From Oscillospiraceae bacterium (lineage in GTDB: Bacteria > Bacillota > Clostridia > Oscillospirales > Ruminococcaceae), in the NCBI GenBank assembly GCA_014799385.1, contig JAAVIC010000017.1:1-64000 (forward strand): DNA of 64,000 nucleotides, written 5' to 3'. Position numbers and translations under genes: made by a program. The notes under the pieces are model-generated. The model made no database searches, was not told the origin of the DNA, and saw only the letters and a program-made list of their open reading frames with translations. Of this stretch, positions 44,535 through 54,100 are shown one piece after another. The stretch's first letter is position 1, and the number at the start of each line of letters is the position of its first letter.

Positions 44535-46634
44535 ATGCCGCGTATAGTGGGTATCGACCTTGGAACGACCTATTCCGTGATTGCGTGCGTTGATGATGTC
44601 ACCAAAATGCCAAAAATAATACCGAACAAATACGGAAAATCGGTCACTCCCTCGGTTATCGGATTCCGCGAGGACGGGTATGTAATTGGCGAGGACGCGA
44701 AAGCTATGGAGGAAATGGGCGATGTCAATACAGCGTCGTTTTACAAGCTCCATATGGGCGACCATAGCTACAAATACAGCTTTTTCGGAAAGGAATACAC
44801 GGCGGCGGATCTGTCGGCGATGTTTATGCGGCGGCTTATCGAGGACGCGGAAAAATCTGTCGGAGACGTGATTTCCAAGGCAGTGATTACCGTCCCCGCG
44901 TATTTTGAGGACGCGGCGAGGAACGATACAATAAATGCGGGCAGATCAGCGGGACTGGAGGTCCTGAACATCATCAACGAGCCGACTGCGGCGTGCGTGG
45001 CTTACGGGTTAAGCGGCGGTGACAAGAATGTTCTGATTTACGACCTCGGCGGCGGGACGTTTGACGTTACGATTGCAAAGGTGACGGGCGATTCGATTGA
45101 CGTTATCGGAACTATCGGACATCATCGGCTTGGCGGCCGCGACTGGGATTCCGCCGTTGCGGACTGGCTGACGGAGCGGTTTGAGAGCGAAACCGGCGTG
45201 GATTTGAGCGCGGATTCCGAAATGGCGGCGGAGCTTATGGTGAAAGCCGAGAATGCCAAAAAGCAGCTTACAGCCTCTGTGGAAACCGATATTACGGTGG
45301 ATGACGGAACGCGGAAACGCAAATTCAAGCTCACGCGCGGCGAATTTGAGGACCTTACCGTGTATCAGTTGGGGCTTACTACCGACCTTATCGCGCGGCT
45401 CTTTAAGGACACGGGACTTAGTTGGAGCGATATTGACGGAGTTGTGCCTGTGGGCGGCTCTACAAAGATGCCGATGGTGAAAGACTTTATTCTTTCAAAT
45501 GGGGTTAAGATTCTAAGCGGAGTTCACCCCGATGAGGCAGTGGCAATCGGTGCGGCTGTTCAGGCGAATATCGGGCGCGTCTGCGCGACTCTCCCCGGCA
45601 CGGAAAGTCCGAAAAGCTCCCTCGGAATGAAGCGCGAGGAACTGAATCTCACGCTGATGCCCGGGGCGCGTATGATAAGCGATGTTATTCCTCACTCGCT
45701 GGGAATGATTATCGAAAATGCCGAGGGGACGCGGTATATCAACGATATTATGATTCCCCGAAACACAAAATGCCGTGACGCGCGGAAAACCAAGCGCCGC
45801 GAGCTTTCCGTAAGCAGCGAAAAAAGCCGCAATCGTCTGGATATCTATCTCCTTCAGGGCGAAAGCAGCTCCCCGGAGAAATGCACGGTCGCGAAAAGGT
45901 ATGTATTCCGCGATATTGACTATGTTGACGGCGGAAAATCGGTCATTGAAATCTCGTTCGCGCACACCATAAACGGGACGATAGACATTAAGGCGATACA
46001 GACGGAAACAGGTCTGGAGCTTCCGTTTTGCGAGGAGTCGATTCCCGAGGATATGTCGTGGGTGAAAAAACCTCCGCGCGGAGCGGCTGTGGGGGCGCTT
46101 GTGATGGCTCTCGACCTTTCGGGCAGTATGCGCAGGGAAATCGCGGGAGTGAAGTCCATAGACGCGGCAAAAGTGGCTATGAAGGGCTTTGCGGAGAAGT
46201 TTCGCGGAACGGATATCGCAATCGGAATCATCGGTTTTTCCGATGCGGATATGGTCATGTGCCGTCCCACCACCGATATGAAAAAAGTTTTTGCGGCGAT
46301 AAACGAGCTTTCCATCGGAATGACGGGCGGCGGCAATTACTGCAATCCGCTGACTTCAATGTTCGAGGAGCTGCGGCGGTTTGACTCCGACCCGTTTTTA
46401 TACGCGATAGTCCTTACGGACGGCGAATGGTACACCAATGCCTGCTGCGGCGCAGCTGCAAAAAAGGCGGACTTCATAAGTCACGGAATGGACATAATCG
46501 GTATGGGGTTCGGCGATGCGGATTATGAGTTTCTGAAGTCGATTTCCACGCGCGAGGAGCTTGCGAATGTGGACGATATTACTCATCTCAGCGCGAATTT
46601 GTCCAATATCGCTAAGGAGATTCTGAACCAATAA
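44535..46634 (+). CDS. Hsp70-vWA fusion protein
   Basis: 699 residues. Hsp70 ATPase domain (GIDLGTTYSVIAC; YDLGGGTFDVTIAK; PVGGSTKMPMV), a reduced substrate-domain-like region (~385-510), then a C-terminal von Willebrand A domain from ~515 with MIDAS motif MALDLSGSM, the conserved GGGNYCNPL threonine/serine-loop region and VLTDGEW. vWA domains bind metal-dependent protein ligands. Fusion to an Hsp70 motor is unusual and suggests ATP-driven assembly or disassembly of a vWA-held complex. ATG 44535 has TGGAGGA. Confidence 0.92.
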   Translation: MPRIVGIDLGTTYSVIACVDDVTKMPKIIPNKYGKSVTPSVIGFREDGYVIGEDAKAMEEMGDVNTASFYKLHMGDHSYKYSFFGKEYTAADLSAMFMRRLIEDAEKSVGDVISKAVITVPAYFEDAARNDTINAGRSAGLEVLNIINEPTAACVAYGLSGGDKNVLIYDLGGGTFDVTIAKVTGDSIDVIGTIGHHRLGGRDWDSAVADWLTERFESETGVDLSADSEMAAELMVKAENAKKQLTASVETDITVDDGTRKRKFKLTRGEFEDLTVYQLGLTTDLIARLFKDTGLSWSDIDGVVPVGGSTKMPMVKDFILSNGVKILSGVHPDEAVAIGAAVQANIGRVCATLPGTESPKSSLGMKREELNLTLMPGARMISDVIPHSLGMIIENAEGTRYINDIMIPRNTKCRDARKTKRRELSVSSEKSRNRLDIYLLQGESSSPEKCTVAKRYVFRDIDYVDGGKSVIEISFAHTINGTIDIKAIQTETGLELPFCEESIPEDMSWVKKPPRGAAVGALVMALDLSGSMRREIAGVKSIDAAKVAMKGFAEKFRGTDIAIGIIGFSDADMVMCRPTTDMKKVFAAINELSIGMTGGGNYCNPLTSMFEELRRFDSDPFLYAIVLTDGEWYTNACCGAAAKKADFISHGMDIIGMGFGDADYEFLKSISTREELANVDDITHLSANLSNIAKEILNQ

Positions 46635-46678
46635 TGCCGTAATCGGAAACGAAGAGATTTTGTTTTGGGAGATTTTTT

Positions 46679-49630
46679 ATGGCTAACAATTATTATGAAT
46701 GGCTTGGGCTGCCTGTGGAGAACTTTGAAAACGATCCCACGGTGCTGTCTGAAATTGTTGAGAAGAAGATTGTCGAATGGCAGTCGCACAAAAAGCTCGA
46801 AATCACCAACAGGGCGTATATACACGGTCCGCAGATTCGCGCAGCCATAAGAAATCCCGAAATGTGGGAGGAGATATACCGCGAATACAAGGAGCAGGTC
46901 GATGACAACATAGCCGACCAGCTTCAACTGTTTGTGAACGATAAACTGGAAATCGCGGCGGAGGACGTGGAGACCATCGCGAAGCAGAACAGCGTCAGTG
47001 CGCGGTATGTAAAGCAGATCTGCAATTCGCTGAAATACAAGGTCGGGGGAAGCTCGGCGGTACCCGTTCCGGAATATACCATCGAGAATATGGAGCCGTC
47101 ATCATTCCGTAAGTTCAGCAGCGTACAGAAACTCATCGAGGAGCTTGGTTCCAAGAATCTTATGGAACTACTTGCGCGAACGGATGTTCTGGGTGTTGCA
47201 ATCGGCGCAAACTCCCCGAACGCGAAAGTCATTGAAACGCTTGAACAAGTCCATAAGAAGTGGATGAATGTATCCGCAACGGGCGATAAAGCCACGCAGA
47301 AATCCCATCTGGACAAGATTTACTCCGGGTTTACGAAGCATTTGAAAACCATTCCGTTTTCGGAATATATCGATTGTCTGAAGTACACTAAGGCGAAAGA
47401 GGCGCTTTCCGAGCTTACCGCGCTTAAGGTTCGCGAGCTGAGCGAAATCGCGTTTAACACCAAGGTTTCGCAGCTTTTTGAGTTCACCGAGGATCAAAAC
47501 AAGGCGCGGAGCATTCTCGCGGCATTTTGTTCCTCTAAGGGTATCGGGTATCCGCTGCCGCGCGCTATGCTGGCTATGTGTCCTTTTTGCGGGAACAATT
47601 TCGAGCGCACGGAACCGATTCAAAAAAACTGCCCCGTATGCGGTCACTCGCTGATGGTGCAATGCCCGAAATGCAAGAAGCTCCGTCATATCATTACCGA
47701 GCCGGAATGCGACGGAATCAATATCGGGAGTTTCCCGCTGCTGGAAAAGACGCTGGAATCCATTAACAAGGACTGCGATGTGTTGAGCCTTGAATCCGCG
47801 CGGGATAAGCTGAACGACCTTAAATCACGGTGGAATGGTTTCCCCGGCGCGGATAAGGCGGAGGAGCGGCTCTCAAAACTGGAGCGCGAATACGGTTCGG
47901 ACATCGCGAAAATCGCCGAGCACTGCCGCCGCAACGAGTTGTACTCCGCGCGCGGAATTATCGACCGCATCGACCGCTCGTTCCCGGGATTCAAGAGGGG
48001 ATACGCGAACGTTTACAGCTCCGTGGAATATGCTGAGGGGGAGTTTGCCGAGGCGGTGAAAAATCCCGATGTTTCGGCTCGAATCAATCTGCTGCTTGCA
48101 ATCAACGACATTGTGGCGGATTTCCCCAAGCTGAACACGGAGCTTCAGAAATATCCGATTTCGCCCGTAACGGATCTGCGCGCGGATATGGATTCAAACG
48201 CGGGCATCGTTACGCTTTCGTGGCGCTCCGAGAACAAGCCGAACAGCGTATTCTACGTGATAAGGCGCAAGACCGATACCCCCGTGGCGAACGCTGCGGA
48301 CGGCAATGAAATCGCGCGGACGCAAATGCTCTCGTTCGGGGACAACACTATCCGCGAGGGCGTGGTGTATTATTACGCGGTTTATGCCGTGCGCGGTCCG
48401 ATTGCGTCCGCTATGACAACGATGACAGAGCCGGGAACAGGGGTGATACCCGTTATCGCTCTGAAAAAGCCCGATGTCACGATTATTCCGAAAAACAGGA
48501 GTATCGACCTTTCGTGGGGCGCGGATAACGGGAAAATGCGCGTGTTCTTTTCCGACAAGGAGATCACGCAATATGACGAGGGTACGCCCGTAAGCAATCT
48601 TCTGCCCTCGGGCGCGCTTATCGAGGGTTTGACCAACGATAAGCCCTATTGGATAGCGGTTTACAAATATGTTTTATGCGGCGGAAAGGAATATCGCTCA
48701 AGACTGGCGATCTATCCGCAGATTACGCCGATAGTGCCCGTTTCGCCGCCGAGATTCCGAATCTCTCGCGGCAACAAGGACGGCGAATATATTCTGCGCG
48801 ATGAGTCGAACTCATCGGGTGACATTGTTTTGTTTTACTCGGAAACGCGCGTTGGAATTTCCGAAAACGCGGCTATCAGCTTTTCCGAAATGGAGAGCAA
48901 GGCGAAACGTCTGGACGCGTCAAAGCTCGCCGACGGTAGCTTTACGGTGGATATGGCGAGACGGAAAACAATGCTGGTTTATCCCACGATAGTGATGTCC
49001 GGCTCGTTAATGGTCGGAAATATCCTCACGCTGCAATATATCAAGCAATCCGCTGTGGACGTGAGCGTTTCGGGCAGCTCGCTGTGCATTATGCTCGATG
49101 AATTTCCCGAGGGAATGGATCAGATCATCATTTGCTACAATTTTGACGGTTATCCTATGGATTCAACCGACTGCGAGCGCGGACACAGGATAAGCGTTTC
49201 AAAGGTGAATTATCTGCGGGATAAAATCGTGCGTATCCCGAATGTGAAACAGGGGGATTATTACATCTCCGTGTTTGCGAAAAGCGGACGCGATGAAATG
49301 CTTATCGCGAACAAGCTGGCGAAACTCGCCAAAACATCGACTATCGTCTATTCGATGACAAAAACGCTTTCGGGAGTGAATATCACGCTGAAATACGAAA
49401 ATTCCGAGAGCCGCTATATTCCGCCGCTTACGTTCGCTTACGCCGAGGGAGCTGTTCCGTTAAGTAAGGAAAACGCGGCGGGATACGCGGAATTGCCCGA
49501 AATTCCCAACGCGCGCCGTTCGGAACTTATCGCCGTCAAATGCAAGCTGCCTAAAAACGCTTACGGAAAGGTGTTCTGCGCGGATTCAAGATATTCGCTG
49601 ATTGCTGAGGGTAGTATGAAACTCAACTAA
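46679..49630 (+). CDS. J-like, zinc-ribbon, FN3-like multidomain protein
   Basis: 983 residues. Residues ~1-75 (NNYYEWLGLPVENFENDPTV..) resemble a J-domain without the HPD motif, a plausible docking part for the Hsp70s. Zinc ribbons at ~300-345 (CPFCGNNF, CPVCG, CPKCKK). Helical repeat-like region ~345-490. Then at least two fibronectin III-like beta domains (~495-590 and ~595-690) and further beta-rich sequence to the end. No enzyme motif seen. Likely scaffold or sensor. GGGAG site. Confidence 0.75.
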   Translation: MANNYYEWLGLPVENFENDPTVLSEIVEKKIVEWQSHKKLEITNRAYIHGPQIRAAIRNPEMWEEIYREYKEQVDDNIADQLQLFVNDKLEIAAEDVETIAKQNSVSARYVKQICNSLKYKVGGSSAVPVPEYTIENMEPSSFRKFSSVQKLIEELGSKNLMELLARTDVLGVAIGANSPNAKVIETLEQVHKKWMNVSATGDKATQKSHLDKIYSGFTKHLKTIPFSEYIDCLKYTKAKEALSELTALKVRELSEIAFNTKVSQLFEFTEDQNKARSILAAFCSSKGIGYPLPRAMLAMCPFCGNNFERTEPIQKNCPVCGHSLMVQCPKCKKLRHIITEPECDGINIGSFPLLEKTLESINKDCDVLSLESARDKLNDLKSRWNGFPGADKAEERLSKLEREYGSDIAKIAEHCRRNELYSARGIIDRIDRSFPGFKRGYANVYSSVEYAEGEFAEAVKNPDVSARINLLLAINDIVADFPKLNTELQKYPISPVTDLRADMDSNAGIVTLSWRSENKPNSVFYVIRRKTDTPVANAADGNEIARTQMLSFGDNTIREGVVYYYAVYAVRGPIASAMTTMTEPGTGVIPVIALKKPDVTIIPKNRSIDLSWGADNGKMRVFFSDKEITQYDEGTPVSNLLPSGALIEGLTNDKPYWIAVYKYVLCGGKEYRSRLAIYPQITPIVPVSPPRFRISRGNKDGEYILRDESNSSGDIVLFYSETRVGISENAAISFSEMESKAKRLDASKLADGSFTVDMARRKTMLVYPTIVMSGSLMVGNILTLQYIKQSAVDVSVSGSSLCIMLDEFPEGMDQIIICYNFDGYPMDSTDCERGHRISVSKVNYLRDKIVRIPNVKQGDYYISVFAKSGRDEMLIANKLAKLAKTSTIVYSMTKTLSGVNITLKYENSESRYIPPLTFAYAEGAVPLSKENAAGYAELPEIPNARRSELIAVKCKLPKNAYGKVFCADSRYSLIAEGSMKLN

Positions 49631-49644
49631 GAGAGGTATCGGTT

Positions 49645-50772
49645 ATGGCTTTTTGTCCTTTTTGCTTTAACGAAATTAATTTGAAAACTTTGAATATGCG
49701 GTGTTCGTCTATCAGTTGTCTTGAGCCGGGAACAACCGAGGTTCACATTATTGACCGAAAAAAGGCGCGTGTTGACCGTCATGGTTTCGGAACGTGCGAC
49801 ATCTGCGGACGAACGACCCATAAGCTCGTCTGCGATTCCTGCGGGCATGATTTGCCTGATACGATTCGCGAGAGCGAAACCAAGATAATCTCGATTATCG
49901 GCGCAAAGGGCAGCGGAAAAAGCTACTTTGTGGCGGCGCTGCTGCGCCAGATTATGGAGGAAGGGTTATTATCCTACATCAACGATTCCTCGACAATGTT
50001 TATTTCCGATGGGCGGGAGATATACAACAAACGCTACAAAAAAAATATGGACGATGGAGTTCCTCTGGACGGTACGCGGCTTGTAACCAATATCGTGCGG
50101 GATAATCCGCCTGTGTTGGCGCAGATTACATCCGCAAAACAGCGCGGATTCGGCAAAGGAAAGAGTCTCGTGTCATACACCTACTCGTTTTTTGACGCGG
50201 CGGGCGAGAGCTTTTCCGACCCATCAGTGCTTGCGTCTATCACTCCATATATCGCGCACTCCGAGGCGATTATCTTTATCCTCGACCCGCGTCAGATCCA
50301 CGAGGTGAATAAAGCGGTTTCGGCGGTTATGCCGAAGCTGCCGCCCGTGTCGGACGATACATACGAAAATACCGTAAACAGTGTGGCGGACGTTATCCGC
50401 AACAATAAGCGTCTGGACTCGCAAAAGGCGATCAAAGTTCCGGTGTGTGTGGCTTTCTCCAAGTGGGATTTGCTTATCAACACGCCGAATCTGCTCCCGG
50501 CGGACTTTATGATCAACAATCCGAACACGTTTTCATTCCGTGGATTTAATCCCGATATTATCCGCAATTCGGGCGAGGAAATCCGGTCGCTGCTTCGGCA
50601 ATGGGCGCCCGGATTCCTTACGACCGTTGAACAGCAATTCGAGGACGTAATGTATTTCGGATTCTCGGCATGGGGTATGGGCAGTAAGGACGGACGGAAT
50701 ATCCCCGCGATTGCGCCGTTTCGGGTAGAAGATCCGTTTCTGTGGATACTTAACCGAAACGGACTTTTGTAA
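49645..50772 (+). CDS. Zinc-ribbon P-loop GTPase, soluble
   Basis: 375 residues. N-terminal zinc ribbons (CPFCFNE; CDICGRTTHKLVCDSCGHDLP). GTPase domain from ~85: P-loop IIGAKGSGKSYFVAAL, G3-like FFDAAGESF and G4-like FSKWD. Related in plan to the membrane GTPase at the operon start but without membrane spans. With the following gene it forms the GTPase/GTPase-associated pair. GAGAGG site. Confidence 0.82.
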   Translation: MAFCPFCFNEINLKTLNMRCSSISCLEPGTTEVHIIDRKKARVDRHGFGTCDICGRTTHKLVCDSCGHDLPDTIRESETKIISIIGAKGSGKSYFVAALLRQIMEEGLLSYINDSSTMFISDGREIYNKRYKKNMDDGVPLDGTRLVTNIVRDNPPVLAQITSAKQRGFGKGKSLVSYTYSFFDAAGESFSDPSVLASITPYIAHSEAIIFILDPRQIHEVNKAVSAVMPKLPPVSDDTYENTVNSVADVIRNNKRLDSQKAIKVPVCVAFSKWDLLINTPNLLPADFMINNPNTFSFRGFNPDIIRNSGEEIRSLLRQWAPGFLTTVEQQFEDVMYFGFSAWGMGSKDGRNIPAIAPFRVEDPFLWILNRNGLL

Positions 50773-50789
50773 CGAGAGGGGGAGGAAAT

Positions 50790-53654
50790 ATGGCTATCGA
50801 ACGCGCAATTTATGCCTCGCTGCCTTTGGGAATCGAAAAGGACAGCGCGGGATTTCAATTTTTTTCGTATACCGAGGGGTTTCTGCATATTCTTGACGCG
50901 GACAGCTCGGGGATTGTTCGCGGATTGGCTGAAAACGGCTACACCAAGCATAGCGGAAACGAATGGCTGACGGACCTGCCTCTCGACTGCGATATGAGCA
51001 CGGTAAATGAGAACGATTTTCGCGTGACGATTCCCGAAAGTGTGGCAGCGGCGAATGCTGCGGAAATCCGCGCGCGCCGATTCAATCCGTACTCTTTTTC
51101 TTACAGACCGACAGAGATTGGCGGCGCGGAGATGGGCGTGTTTTCGTTCGGTAAGCTGATGGGCATCGACTGGAGCGGAGCGCGTCCCGGAAATATTTAT
51201 CTGTATACCGTGATTTGCGGCAAGGATGATATCAAATCCGCGCCGATTATGTATCACTCCTCTCCAACCGTGTGCTGTGACATTCCCAGAGGCGTGTTTT
51301 ATCCCGAAACAGGAAGTATCTCAAAGCCCGATTTCCTAAAATACTCCGACACTCTCGATGATGAATATGATGTTGCCCCTGTGGAATATTCGGCGGGGTT
51401 TGAACGGATCTCGCTCGATGATATTAAACGGTTTATCGCAGACGATGACAACCGCGAGATTCTCTGCTCGATGGTGTACGCGCTGATGGAAAACAAGGAC
51501 GGAAACATTCGGCGGAGAATCGTAATTGCGGACGAGCCGGAGAACGTTATGATGTGGATTGCGGCGATTTCGTTTGTTTTTCCGCAGGAAAATCTGTACG
51601 GACTCAGCTTTTCGACTTACACGCATGATCCGGCGGATTTTGACATAAACGGTGTGTTCGTTCCCGCGAAAAACGGGTGCTTTCCGTCATCGCGTTCGGG
51701 GTATGACTATAATTCCGCGCGCGGAGCATACGCGGTTTACGACTTCGGAGTGGGCGAATACGCTCCCGAAGTGAATCCACGTGAGTGCCTGTTTACGGAC
51801 GCGCTGAAAAGCAAGAGCGCCGCGCCGCTGATGGAGGCTTACAAGACGTTTATTGCGCGGCACTCGAATTATCGCGGCTTGGATTCCTATTACGCAAAGG
51901 GGTACAGCTTCTATGCGTTTATAACTGGTAAGATGAAGTACTCTCTTGATGACGCGGTTGATTTCGCCGAAAAGTACGCGCTCTCCGACGATAAAAAGGA
52001 GCTTTTGATCAAGATTCTGAACGATTTTGAATCCATAAGCGAAAGTCCCGAAAATCTCCACACCGCGCACGGGTATATGAAATTCTGCTGCGATAACAAG
52101 GTTTCAACGCGTGAGGAAATCAACAAGTTTTTCGTGGAAAAATACAACGAGATATTCCGCGCGGATTCTCCCGACGATGTTCTTCAGGCGGCGGAAAACA
52201 AGTGTATGAAAATGTGCGGAATCACCGACGAGGATTTGGGGATTCTGTTTGTGAAGGTCAACGGCACGGCGGAGCTTGCGCGGTTTGCCGCGTCCACGAA
52301 AAGCGTTCGCAGGCTGATGTACATCAATAACGCGGTGCTGCTGAATGCAGCCAAAGAGAGCATAGCAATCGGAAGCGAAACCAACGAGGGAAAAATCGTG
52401 ACCGTAACGATTGCGCGTATGATAAACGAGGATTCGGAGAAGTCCGCGAAACAAGCGGAGGATTATATCCACCAATGTTGGGGATACATTAAGAACTGTG
52501 AATCACAAATCGGCATATGCGATTCCGTGATGGCGGCAGTTGTTCCAAAGCGGCTGGAACGCTGCGCAAAGCGGGTTCGAGGAATCGTTGCGGATATGTA
52601 CAAATCCGGGGACAGTGATGTTCGCCGCGCGGTTTTTTCCGCGAGCTCTCCGTTTTCGGAGGACTATATCACCGAGATAATTTCGCGTATCTCCTCCGAG
52701 AGGGACGTTCGTTCGCGGATTTCGGGGTCTGATGATTTCTGTTATTATGCCGGAGAAGCGATAGCGAAATATTGCGATTCCATTAAAAATATCGTCAAGG
52801 ATTCCGTGACGAATCTTCCGAAGTTGTCGGGAGATTTGAAGCCGCAGACTATCTATTCGGCGTTTGGAGTGTTAAAAACGCTGTACGAGCACTGCCCCGG
52901 GAAGATTACCGCTGTGGACTTTGAGTTTATTTACACCGAATATATCTGCGCGGTTCAGGAAAACGCGCCCGACTATATCATCGGAAAATCGCATATGGCG
53001 GCTCTTACCGAAATTCGGGATATGGTTGCCAAAACAAACGGAGATACTTATGACGGGGTTTTCGGGCTGTTTGAATCGCTGGCGCGGCTGTCCGATGAGC
53101 TGGAGTCGCCGATGGAATCAACCTGCTTCTGGTCGGCGGAGAACCTCACCTTTACCCCCATTAACGTTTCCAAAATCGAGGACGATACGCTTCGTGAAAT
53201 TTACATCAGCTCCGTGGGTAAGCTGTGCGGGCTGTTCTGGGCAAGAAACGACACGTTCCCAACGTTCTGGACGCCGGTGGAGTGCGATTCCGCAGACGCG
53301 GACAACGTTCACCGCATAATCTTCACGGCAATGTATAAAACCGCGCTGAAAGAGATGAAACACAATTCAGACGCGGCAGCGTTTGTTATAAAGTTTGCCA
53401 TCGCGCGGAAATACACGGAAGTGATTTCCACGATGAATGAATGGCTGGACGAATGTAATGTCAAGCGGAATGTCGCAGATATTCTCGCGCGGGATTGCAA
53501 AGCGAAATCCGAGCAAAGAAAAGGCTCGGACGAGGGAATTTTGTCCGAGGTGGATTTATCGGAGCTTCAAGCCGCGTTGGAAACCGTTCGGAAACATTAC
53601 GAAAAGAGCGGCGGCGGACTGCTTGGCGGAATCAAGTCGCTGTTTCGGAAGTGA
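50790..53654 (+). CDS. GTPase-associated protein 1 (GAP1)-like
   Basis: 954 residues. The N-terminal ~200 residues (MAIERAIYASLPLGIEKDSAGFQFFSYTEG..; later RPGNIYLYTVI) resemble the GAP1 N-terminal domain seen beside double-GTPases in predicted conflict systems. Residues ~205-330 hold a conserved-looking middle part (VMMWIAAISFVFPQENLYGLSFSTYTHDP). The C-terminal ~550 residues are helical with no recognised motif. It probably partners with the two GTPases. GAP1 assignment rests on remembered family features. Last gene, followed by a terminator. Confidence 0.65.
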   Translation: MAIERAIYASLPLGIEKDSAGFQFFSYTEGFLHILDADSSGIVRGLAENGYTKHSGNEWLTDLPLDCDMSTVNENDFRVTIPESVAAANAAEIRARRFNPYSFSYRPTEIGGAEMGVFSFGKLMGIDWSGARPGNIYLYTVICGKDDIKSAPIMYHSSPTVCCDIPRGVFYPETGSISKPDFLKYSDTLDDEYDVAPVEYSAGFERISLDDIKRFIADDDNREILCSMVYALMENKDGNIRRRIVIADEPENVMMWIAAISFVFPQENLYGLSFSTYTHDPADFDINGVFVPAKNGCFPSSRSGYDYNSARGAYAVYDFGVGEYAPEVNPRECLFTDALKSKSAAPLMEAYKTFIARHSNYRGLDSYYAKGYSFYAFITGKMKYSLDDAVDFAEKYALSDDKKELLIKILNDFESISESPENLHTAHGYMKFCCDNKVSTREEINKFFVEKYNEIFRADSPDDVLQAAENKCMKMCGITDEDLGILFVKVNGTAELARFAASTKSVRRLMYINNAVLLNAAKESIAIGSETNEGKIVTVTIARMINEDSEKSAKQAEDYIHQCWGYIKNCESQIGICDSVMAAVVPKRLERCAKRVRGIVADMYKSGDSDVRRAVFSASSPFSEDYITEIISRISSERDVRSRISGSDDFCYYAGEAIAKYCDSIKNIVKDSVTNLPKLSGDLKPQTIYSAFGVLKTLYEHCPGKITAVDFEFIYTEYICAVQENAPDYIIGKSHMAALTEIRDMVAKTNGDTYDGVFGLFESLARLSDELESPMESTCFWSAENLTFTPINVSKIEDDTLREIYISSVGKLCGLFWARNDTFPTFWTPVECDSADADNVHRIIFTAMYKTALKEMKHNSDAAAFVIKFAIARKYTEVISTMNEWLDECNVKRNVADILARDCKAKSEQRKGSDEGILSEVDLSELQAALETVRKHYEKSGGGLLGGIKSLFRK

Positions 53655-53656
53655 CC

Positions 53657-53690
53657 AATCCCCCGCAGGGAAATTCTCCCGCGGGGGATT
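53657..53690. terminator. Terminator shared by convergent genes
   Basis: AATCCCCCGC/GCGGGGGATT with inner GGGA/TCCC. It lies between the GAP1-like gene and the convergent TM1266-type gene. Confidence 0.75.
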
Positions 53691-53696
53691 AATTAT

Positions 53697-53963
53697 TTAA
53701 TTGGCTTGTTCATCGTATTTGACGCTTGAAAATGCGGTCTTTGCCGTAATTCCGGGAAGCCCGCCGATTTTTCCCGCAAGCGTGGATATTGTGTTCTGCG
53801 GCGCGTCAACGGCGATGCTTATGATGTGGATTTTCCGCGCCCTGTACGGGATACCCATTCTGCCGATTATGTAATCCCCATACTCGTGAAGTATCTCGTT
53901 AAGCCGCTTTACGGTCTCCGAATTTTCTACGATTATACTTATTACAGCGACTCTCGTTTCCAT
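53697..53963 (-). CDS. TM1266-family putative iron-only hydrogenase regulator
   Basis: 88 residues with ACT/NikR-like fold. METRVAVISIIVENSETVKRLNEIL and GRMGIPYRARKIHIISIAVDA match the family found near hydrogenase maturation genes. No hydrogenase gene is in this window. ATG 53963 has GGAGGTAA; own promoter at 54000-54028. Confidence 0.85.
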   Translation of the reverse strand: METRVAVISIIVENSETVKRLNEILHEYGDYIIGRMGIPYRARKIHIISIAVDAPQNTISTLAGKIGGLPGITAKTAFSSVKYDEQAN

Positions 53964-53999
53964 ATTACCTCCGAATATCAAAAATCAGAACTTTTTATT

Positions 54000-54028
54000 A
54001 TTATATCACGGAAACACAGATTTGTCAA
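54000..54028 (-). promoter_or_regulatory. Promoter of TM1266-type gene
   Basis: Minus strand TTGACA, 17 bp, TATAAT. A plus-strand TATAAT at 54066-54071 probably serves the divergent permease gene. Confidence 0.8.
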
Positions 54029-54100
54029 CTAAAATTATTTAAGGATTATTTAATAATTTCTATGCTATAATAAAATCACAAAAAGGAAAGGAGCGGTAAA

